This document shows, piece by piece, positions 57,454-64,000 of a stretch of DNA of 64,000 nt. Below the pieces are notes generated by a model. That model saw only the letters and a list, made by a program, of their open reading frames with translations, was not told the origin of the DNA and did no database searches. The translations under genes were made by a program, and so were the position numbers. Within the stretch, counting starts at the first letter, position 1; each line of letters begins with the position of its first letter. Source of the stretch: Paraconiothyrium sp. Pb-2020 (Eukaryota > Ascomycota > Dothideomycetes > Pleosporales > Didymosphaeriaceae); the NCBI GenBank assembly GCA_022419385.1, contig JAJUBI010000001.1, forward strand, positions 2,852,001 through 2,916,000, written 5' to 3'.

Positions 57454-59475
57454 ATGTCCACTGTCGTTTCAGGAACCACTAAAGTGAGCGGTAAGCGGCA
57501 TCGTGGTGAGGACCTGTGGCGATCCGCCTACAAGAAGCTGAAGCACGAGCCGGATGGAAAGAAGATTCTCGAGAAATGCCAGAAAGCCATGCAAAAGGAA
57601 TCAGCCAAGAGAGGGATATCAATAAGCCACCTAGGCTCCAGCGATGGAAGGAAAAAACTACTCAAACTTATTAATACACATGCCGACTCGATGAAGTCGC
57701 ATAGCGGGACGTACGACAAAGTTCTCTCGACAATATTGAAAACTAAGGACGTCGTCTCTAGTGGTGCGGCCGCAAGTCCACCAGCTGCGATTGCTGTAGC
57801 GGGAATATTCATGGTGTTTTCCATACATCAGGAATATCTTAGGGAGGAACAAGCGATGCTAGACTGCGTCACACTCGTCGCCCGAATCATTTGCCGCCGC
57901 GCAGTGGAACACAAAGAGTGCGAAAGCAGGCCACTTGAATCGAAGGAGCTGAAAGAGCTCCGGCAGCAATTGAAGTGGAGCTACCAGGAAATGTATTTCA
58001 AGCTGCTATTGACAACGGCGAAGCTCGTTTACAAGCTGAGCTTATCGCGCATGCAGCTCTGGGCAGATACCCTAGTTGGATGGACGGACTGGGCAGCTGA
58101 GATAGCGAGCCTCGAAAAGGCGGAGCGCGAAATCGTTGACGATCTGGACGTCATCCATCACTATAAGACCAACCCAGCTGCACAAGCGTCACCTTACTGG
58201 CGGAAAGGACGAAACACTCTACACCAGAACGCGGCAATCGGAATCGAGAGTCGCGTCGCCGAGCTGATCGAGACCAACTCCTTTGACCCTAATGAAAAGA
58301 CGACGAAGGGATGGACGGCGTTGAGCCTTGCGGCTGAAGGCGGGCATCTCAAATGCTGCCAGATCCTCCTCGAGGTCAGGGGCATAGATATAGAATCCCA
58401 GAACGAAGAAGGGCGCACTGCACTACATATAGCGGCGCAGAACGACCGCAAGGAAGTTCTCAGGGCTTTGATCAGGAAAGGCGCCAACCTAAACGTAAAG
58501 GATAAGGATCGCAAAACACCGCTCCATCTTGCTGCCGAAACAGGTCGGCTCAGGGCCGTCGAGGTCCTGTGCACCGCTTCTGGCATCTCACTGGACCTCT
58601 CCGACTCCGAAGGCCGAACCGCCTTACACCTCGCCAGTCTGAAGAAAAAGGCCCCAGTAGTCAAACTCCTCTCCGAGAAAGGCGCAAAGGTCGACCGCAA
58701 GGACAGCAAAAAGCGCACCGCCTTCCTCGACGCAGCGGATACCGGAAACACGGAGCTGCTGAAGACGCTCCAAGAATGCGGTGCAAACGTCAACCAGCAA
58801 ACACAGAACCACAAGTGGAGCGCCCTCCACATGTGCGCCTCATACGGCCATCCAAAGGCCCTCCAAGCACTCCTCGCATTCCCCGATATCAACATCGACA
58901 TCCAGAACACCGACGAGCGCACGCCGCTGCACGAAGCAGTGCTCAAGAACCGCACCAAGATCGCTCACACACTGTGCAATAAAGGCGCCGCGGTCGGCAC
59001 GCGTGACAAGACAGGACACACGCCTTTCCTCGACGCCGCGCACGCCGGAAACTTGGACATCATCAAGAAGTTAAGGAGCAGAGGTGCAGATGTTAACCAA
59101 GTGTCTGGGCGAAACAAGTGGAGCGCGCTGCATGAGGCGGCGCTCAAGGGCAAGATGGAGCTGGTGAGGTATCTTGTTGATGAAGGGATCAAGACGGATT
59201 TGAAGGTCAAGGGTGGGATTAAGAAGGGTATGACTGCGAGGCAGATAGCGGAGCAGAATGGGAAGGAGGATGTGGTTGGGTTTTTGAGGGGGGTTGAGGA
59301 GAGGAGTAAGGAGAGGAGTAAGGACAGGAATAAGGAGGACAGGAATAAGGAGGACAGGAATAAGGAGGACAGGAATAAGGAGAGGAGTAAGGAGAGGAGT
59401 AAGGAGAGGAGTAAGGAGAGGAGTAAGGAGAGGAGTAAGGAGAGGAGTAAGGAGAGGAGTAAGGAGAGGACGTAG
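57454..59475 (+). CDS. NWD-N-like / ankyrin-repeat protein with a charged repeat tail
   Basis: A single intact exon of 673 codons. Residues 20-235 resemble the N-terminal domain of fungal NWD/NACHT NTPases (NLR-like proteins): LWRSAYKKLKHEPDGKKI, a hydrophobic SPPAAIAVAGIFMVFSIHQE segment, then LKWSYQEMYFKLLLTTAKLVY. No P-loop, Walker B or NACHT region follows. Ankyrin repeats begin directly at about residue 250 and run to about 635 (GRTALHIAAQNDRKEVLRAL and KTPLHLAAETGRLRAVEVL are typical). Residues 616-673 are a tandem tail of RSKE and DRNKE units. This could be a signalling partner or a remnant of an NLR. The NWD-N match is by eye and moderate; the ankyrin call is firm. Confidence 0.85.
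   Translation: MSTVVSGTTKVSGKRHRGEDLWRSAYKKLKHEPDGKKILEKCQKAMQKESAKRGISISHLGSSDGRKKLLKLINTHADSMKSHSGTYDKVLSTILKTKDVVSSGAAASPPAAIAVAGIFMVFSIHQEYLREEQAMLDCVTLVARIICRRAVEHKECESRPLESKELKELRQQLKWSYQEMYFKLLLTTAKLVYKLSLSRMQLWADTLVGWTDWAAEIASLEKAEREIVDDLDVIHHYKTNPAAQASPYWRKGRNTLHQNAAIGIESRVAELIETNSFDPNEKTTKGWTALSLAAEGGHLKCCQILLEVRGIDIESQNEEGRTALHIAAQNDRKEVLRALIRKGANLNVKDKDRKTPLHLAAETGRLRAVEVLCTASGISLDLSDSEGRTALHLASLKKKAPVVKLLSEKGAKVDRKDSKKRTAFLDAADTGNTELLKTLQECGANVNQQTQNHKWSALHMCASYGHPKALQALLAFPDINIDIQNTDERTPLHEAVLKNRTKIAHTLCNKGAAVGTRDKTGHTPFLDAAHAGNLDIIKKLRSRGADVNQVSGRNKWSALHEAALKGKMELVRYLVDEGIKTDLKVKGGIKKGMTARQIAEQNGKEDVVGFLRGVEERSKERSKDRNKEDRNKEDRNKEDRNKERSKERSKERSKERSKERSKERSKERSKERT
59299..59469 (+). 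repeat. coding minisatellite, 12-bp and 15-bp units
   Basis: Two copies of a 12-bp unit (GAGAGGAGTAAG, coding ERSK) are followed by three 15-bp units plus a partial fourth (GACAGGAATAAGGAG, DRNKE), then seven more 12-bp units and a partial one before the stop. Unit lengths are multiples of three, so copy-number changes keep the frame. The opposite strand is also open through it. Confidence 0.9.
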
Positions 59476-59982
59476 GTTGTGTGTATGAAGTGAAGCAAGG
59501 CATGAACAAGTATAGATATCTGCCGACAACTAGATCTGTTCGCAAAAATCAGAAACCTTCGGTGCACATGTTGACGCGCTTCGATCGGTATTCAACGCGG
59601 CAGCTGTCCCTCGTGCGGCTCAGCTAGATGTGCATACTGCCAAACCGCACGAGTGCAAGTGTGTGTCTCGAGCAAAGCATAGCGTCAAAATTCGCACGAA
59701 AAATGTATCCGAGACGAAACTCCACAGCTAAGCTTTGCATGCCTAGTTATCTGGCAAATAACTACACGAATATAGGCAGAATCGGGCAAAGCTCTGCTAA
59801 CACCGCAAAACCTAGGCTAGACTAGACCCTCTTCGCAGCGGTGATGCTCTCAACAACACAAAAGCCTCCACTCTACATATCTACCGTAACACACATGTTA
59901 ATCTCGCTTCCGTTCACATCACCTCTTCAAAACTCCACCCGCTACAAACATCTCGTAGTTATCACTTGCAATATCTGCAACA
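59476..59982. other. intergenic region
   Basis: About 500 nt with no recognisable gene. Confidence 0.5.
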
Positions 59983-61386
59983 ATGGCCGGCCCCTTCCCC
60001 GGCGCACTCTGAATACATATTCGCGCACTTCGAATGCGCCATGCCCCCGACGAATGGTGGTACTACGGCTTACAATACGACGTCTCGTCTCTAGCAGACC
60101 TCGCGTCGTTAGCGCTGGTATGCCGTGCGTTTCGACCGCTCGCTCAGCTGTTTCTGTTCCGCACGCTGGTAGCAGATGGCTTTGCCGATGCTGAGAAGTG
60201 TAAGCGGCTTCTTGCAAGGTCGATGGCGGGGAATGCAAGGTTGGGGAGGTATGTGAGGAGGGCGTGTGTTGATGACTGGGGGCATGGGGCTGGAGAGGGG
60301 CTGGGTTTTGAGAGTGTGCTGGCGAGCGGGGATGTCAGCGATAGAGCGAAGAGGTGGTTGGGTGTGACGATGATGGAGGACGCGACGTTGGAGGGGAATG
60401 CGCAGCTATTTGCGCTGATGCCGAATCTGCAGGTTGTGGACTGTTCTGTGTTTATGGATGCGGCGCACCTTACGGGGTTGCTGAGTGGGAGTCGAGATGT
60501 CGAGAGGATGGTGCAAGCTGAGGCGGAGCTGAATCAGGGAATGGGGTATGTGTACGACGATGAGAAGGAGGAGATGGACAGGAAGAGCTCAAAGATTCTG
60601 GATGATGAGACGCTGGCGGAAATGCGCTGCCTAGCTTAAGGAGGTCCGCCTAAGACATGGAGACTGTACGGATGGTAGCCTCGGAGTTTCGGATATCGAA
60701 GCGATTTCACTCCATCCGGGCCTTGAGCGACTCTACCTCCTCGGCTTCGACTGGACATCATTTGACCTGGACAAAGCGAAATGGCCGCTACATCCCAACT
60801 CCACGCTTCAGACCCTCGAGCTGAGAGATTGTCTCGTCGACGCACACAGCCTCGGCTATATATATTCGCGCGGTTCGCCAGCCTGCACACTCTCCACATC
60901 ATACTGGGCGATTCTCGCAGGACAAGCTCAAGCGGACGTTACGAGAGAGAACGCTCGTGGGACGTCAATCTCGACGACGCAGGCACCACCCTGCGTCAAC
61001 ACGGTCAGAACATTGTTTCCTTCGAGCTGCATACGCCAGAGTATAACTCCTTTTCCTTTGCCGAAGGCCGCCTCGGGTCCCCTAAGTCCATGACCTCTCT
61101 GCGGCATCTCAAGATCGTTGAGTCCGATCTTGCAGGCCGTAGAGCCAGAAATTATGTCAGCGTGACATACGATACGCTTCCTCTTGATGTCTTGTCTGTG
61201 GGGCTCGAGACGCTGTATTTCCATTTTGACGACCAGTATTATGAGCCATGCCCGGCGGATGAACAACTGTTTGAGATTCTCAAGCGGACACTGGGTAGTG
61301 GCAAGGTTCCTGATTTGCGGGAGATTAAGGTGGAGAGGAATCTCGGTGATCTTACGAAGACATTGAAGCCGGAGATTCATGGTTGA
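59983..61386 (+). pseudogene. F-box-like/leucine-rich protein, frame broken at several points
   Basis: The locus encodes an F-box-like N-terminus (EYIFAHF, DEWWYYG, SLADLASLALVCRAFRPLAQ) and an LRR-like remainder, the layout of a substrate receptor for SCF ubiquitin ligases. The frame changes repeatedly. ATG 59983 meets a TGA at 60010-60012. The EYIFAHFE piece is in a second frame and the DEWWYY piece returns at the C5 run 60044-60048. The frame 60034-60639 stops at TAA, while LKEVRLRHGDC continues in another frame. A last switch near 60857-60866 (TATATATATT) leads to FARFASLHTLHIIL and the end at 61386. I found no GT..AG pairs that would explain these as introns. Either a decaying gene or clustered assembly indels would explain it; the true start is uncertain. 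Confidence 0.6.
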
Positions 61387-61520
61387 AAGGTAGTCATGAG
61401 TGAGGTGCATTTGTGGGGGCGCCCGAGTTCGAGTGGCTGCATGCGGCTGGTGATTGAACTTACTCGTTGTGAAGACAAGTCCAGGTGAAGTGCTGCTCGC
61501 TAGCCCTCTCGGGACATTGT

Positions 61521-63945
61521 TTAGTCTAGCCATATCTTGTGTCCTTTCTCCGGGTCGTAGTCACTAGTAATCCCGTGTCTTTTCGGATTCTTGATAAACG
61601 TGTCCCGGAAAACCTCGAAATCCGTACCATTGAACTGGAAAGCTCCTTTCCGGACAAAATGCCCATTGCAGGATTCGGACGGTCCGTTGTAATCGATCAT
61701 TAATCCAACGCCAGTGTACGTTTTGACGAACTCTTGGTTTTTGCGCCCGCGATCACCTTCCGGACTGTTCAGACTCATAGCCAAGATGAGGATGAGAACG
61801 TGGCCGGCATCGTTGGAATGAATGTCAGGAAATGCCTCGATGACCCCGTACCCCCCCTGGCTACGAATCGGAAAGGTCGTTAAGGTCCAGACCGATACTG
61901 CTGGACTTTTTTGTAAAATCATCTTCCCGATGTGACCCATGATCGGGATTGAAGGGCTTCGAAGCCGAGGTATTGGCGAAAAGTCGGTCGCTTCGAGAGG
62001 TTTGGTGCGGGACGACTGTGCACCGTTCATTCGCAGTTCCTCAATCTCTTCCACCCTAGCTTCATATTGTTTCAACTGCTCCGCCCAAGTCTTTGGCCCG
62101 TGACTTGAGCATTTGTGTGCTCCAATGAGATCAAAAGCAATTTCCTTCCCGTCATGTCCGACAACTTGATAGTCTCTGACAGCGGCGAACCGATCTGGAA
62201 GGATGATCTCGCCGTGAATCGAGGCCCATGACCATGTTGGTGCATAGAGACCCTTTTGTCGTGTGGAGGGCTGACCATTGCCTTGTTGACAGCCAACCAC
62301 ATGCCACGCCAGCTGCTCTTCGAGGTTGCGTTCCCACATTCCGTCAGCGTACCTCTCCTTAAGAGCCCCAATAAGGAAGCGAACGATACCCCAGATAGCA
62401 ACGAGCTTATCTACACCAAACGATAAGTGGCACGTCGAGTAATTGTGGACTGCGTTGCGCCAAAACTGCTCCAGAGAGCTATCGACAACTGTCGGTAAGA
62501 AGACGTTGAGGTCGGAAGAGTCTTGGAGCTTCCAGCGCCAGTATCTGTCATTGCTGCCGGTGTCCAACGGTTTTGGGAGACCGTCAGGGAAATTTTCGCA
62601 TGCGCTCATAGTGGCACAGTCCCAGAATACTTGATTCAGACTGAAATGTATTATGCGCGGTGACAGCAATCGTTCTATATGAGCCGTATCAGTATGTGAT
62701 ACAGGTGTAAATGCGAGAATCTGGCCGGGCCTTGCTCTAGTATGCTACCACAAGTGGAAGATTCTTGGCAGAGAGTGTGACAAGTTTCATGTTTATTGGC
62801 TCAATGGACTGCTCACCTTGGAAAACCCATCCACGAGTGTTGAGTTGAGTCTGGAGAATTTGCTCTTCCCATAACGCTCTCGGAACAATGCGCCAGATGC
62901 CGTTTCCAAAGATCTTGGAGTTTGGACGCCCTTGACATTCAGCATCGAATAGCCTCTTTCCATCCCTGTCCCGAAAGATGCCGTCACGAGCATCCTTGGA
63001 ATCACTAGCAGCGAGGTTGACGAAGGAGCTTCGATAGACTTGGAGCATAAGCGAAGCCTCAAATTGGAAATCTCCTGCTGAGCCTTGTATTATGCACAGA
63101 CCGTCTACCCAGAGATATTGTACGCCGAGCATTCTCGTAGCTTTGATAGCATCCTGAATAGTCAGTGCTAGGGAGCTAATGGCGACTCCTTCGTGCATGA
63201 ACTGGTTTATATTCTCTGCGAGCAGCGTAAGGTTTCTGCTACGTCCCCAACAGTAGCTCAGAGTGGTGTATTGGTTCCGGATGTTGGTGGTACGGCTGTC
63301 GACCAGCACTACGCGATCCTCGTGTTGGTTGAGGTCAAGCAACCGGGTCGGAATGAAACCTTTATCGGCTCGCCCTGCGCAATTGGGGTGGTTGCTGTCG
63401 CACTCATTAATCCAGCTCTTTATTGTCTGCTGAGCTTCCTCGGAGAACGTATGGTTTCCAAACGAGCGCAGCGGCTGCATACGCTGAGGATCTGTCTGAT
63501 CTGTGAGAAAGCACTACTGCTGTATTTGAGGCATCATACCGCTCTGCTGGAAGAGGAAGAAAGTTCGCTCTGACAAATTAACGGTAGCATCGTCCGAAAG
63601 CCTGGAAGCAGACGTCACATTGATAATCTGTCTGAAAACCAATGCAGCCGAGACATCTTCGGTGTCACCAGTACGCTCAGGACTGCGAATATTCCATCGA
63701 TACAAGGGCCAATTCAGTTTTTCCGGGTCCATCATTCTCTCTTGAAGAACATCGTCGCGCAGTTGGACACACAACGTGCAGCCATCCACGGCGGATCGCT
63801 GCAGAGCGCCATAATTATTATGATGCATGCCCCATTTGAGGTCCGTTGTGATTATGCTACTGATGCAGAAATGGCAGAGCCTTTTCTCCACGTTTGGTCG
63901 TGTCCGGGTCAACGGAAATACCCGCTTGGTAAGCGGGACATTCAA
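61521..63945 (-). CDS. HET-domain (heterokaryon incompatibility) protein, 5' end uncertain
   Basis: HET-domain proteins trigger cell death after fusion of unlike hyphae; many are also uncharacterised. Three exons fit: 63945-63540, 63500-62817 and 62674-61521. An N-terminal zinc-like block (LCHFCISSI then VDGCTLCVQL) precedes the HET domain: YTTLSYCWGRSRNL, ATRMLGVQYLWVDGLCIIQ, and LNTRGWVFQ joined by splicing to ERLLSPRIIHF. A long C-terminal region follows. Intron 2 is 142 nt (GTGAGC..ATATAG); intron 1 is only 39 nt (GTATGA..CTCACAG), unusually short. The frame begins with TTG at 63945 and stays open without an ATG to the window edge, so the true start is probably in an upstream exon or beyond 64000. 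The domain call is firm; the 5' structure is not. Confidence 0.85.
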
Positions 63946-64000
63946 GATGTATGGTCCTCGAGAACGATAGGACCCTAGCGAGTCGATCGTGGCACCTCGT

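Noticed and set aside
58194..58958. Minus-strand 254-codon open frame under the ankyrin repeats
   Set aside because: It is the antisense of ankyrin codons; its repeated Ser/Arg/Leu pattern mirrors the repeats and has no independent support.
58965..59567. Minus-strand frames over the minisatellite (LLLSLLLS-type proteins)
   Set aside because: A repeat with unit lengths in multiples of three stays open in several frames by construction.
1..64000. Transposons, integrated viruses, CRISPR arrays, telomere repeats
   Set aside because: No reverse transcriptase, transposase, integrase, spaced repeats or TTAGGG arrays were recognised on either strand.

Overview
The window is nuclear DNA from a filamentous ascomycete (Pezizomycotina). 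Protein-coding genes sit about one per 2.5 kb on both strands. Most introns are 47-66 nt with GTAAGT/GTATGT-like donors and CTAAC/CTGAC-like branch sites. The families are typical of these fungi: HET, Zn2Cys6 factor, S10 carboxypeptidase, PL26 lyase, NWD-type N-terminal domain and many MFS carriers. A dothideomycete is my best guess, but class and genus cannot be fixed from the sequence alone. I see no bacterial, viral or transposon genes, no CRISPR array and no convincing tRNA or rRNA.

Layout. 0-9.4 kb is core cell biology: the end of an AlaX-like tRNA-editing gene, CSE1 (importin-alpha exporter, minus strand) and, divergent from it, TSC2 (tuberin, the RapGAP-domain regulator upstream of TOR). 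10.3-25.7 kb is mixed: a secreted S10 carboxypeptidase, a coiled-coil protein with a Cys/His cluster, an SV2-like MFS carrier, an RBR ubiquitin ligase, an unrecognised HExxH protein and mitochondrial sulfide:quinone oxidoreductase. 26.3-35.1 kb is a secretome segment: a membrane-anchored fucose-lectin-like protein, a PL26 rhamnogalacturonan exolyase, an astacin-like secreted metalloprotease and a 5'-truncated amidohydrolase. 36-46.9 kb has a metabolic-cluster look: two MFS carriers, a 2-oxoglutarate/Fe(II) oxygenase, a secreted protein with three copies of a Cys/His motif, a Zn2Cys6 regulator and a divergently transcribed epoxide hydrolase. No PKS, NRPS or terpene synthase is present. After a 3.2 kb gene-poor stretch come a CAP/PR-1 secreted protein, an ArsB/citrate-like permease and a divergent multi-pass membrane protein with C-terminal RRxT repeats. 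57.4-64 kb resembles a non-self-recognition neighbourhood: an NWD-N/ankyrin protein with a charged minisatellite tail, a broken F-box-like gene and a HET-domain gene running towards the right edge.

A recurring oddity is the single-base frame break inside otherwise well-preserved genes (near 65, 17764, 18470, 21305, 35019 and several in 60.0-60.9 kb). Most can be explained by one missing base, often in a short homopolymer, which suggests assembly indels more than real decay, although the F-box locus may be a true pseudogene. Start codons were checked against the bases. Several long open frames begin at GTG/TTG/CTG, and I moved those starts to the first plausible ATG. Splice sites come from GT/AG, phase and protein continuity; no transcript data were available.
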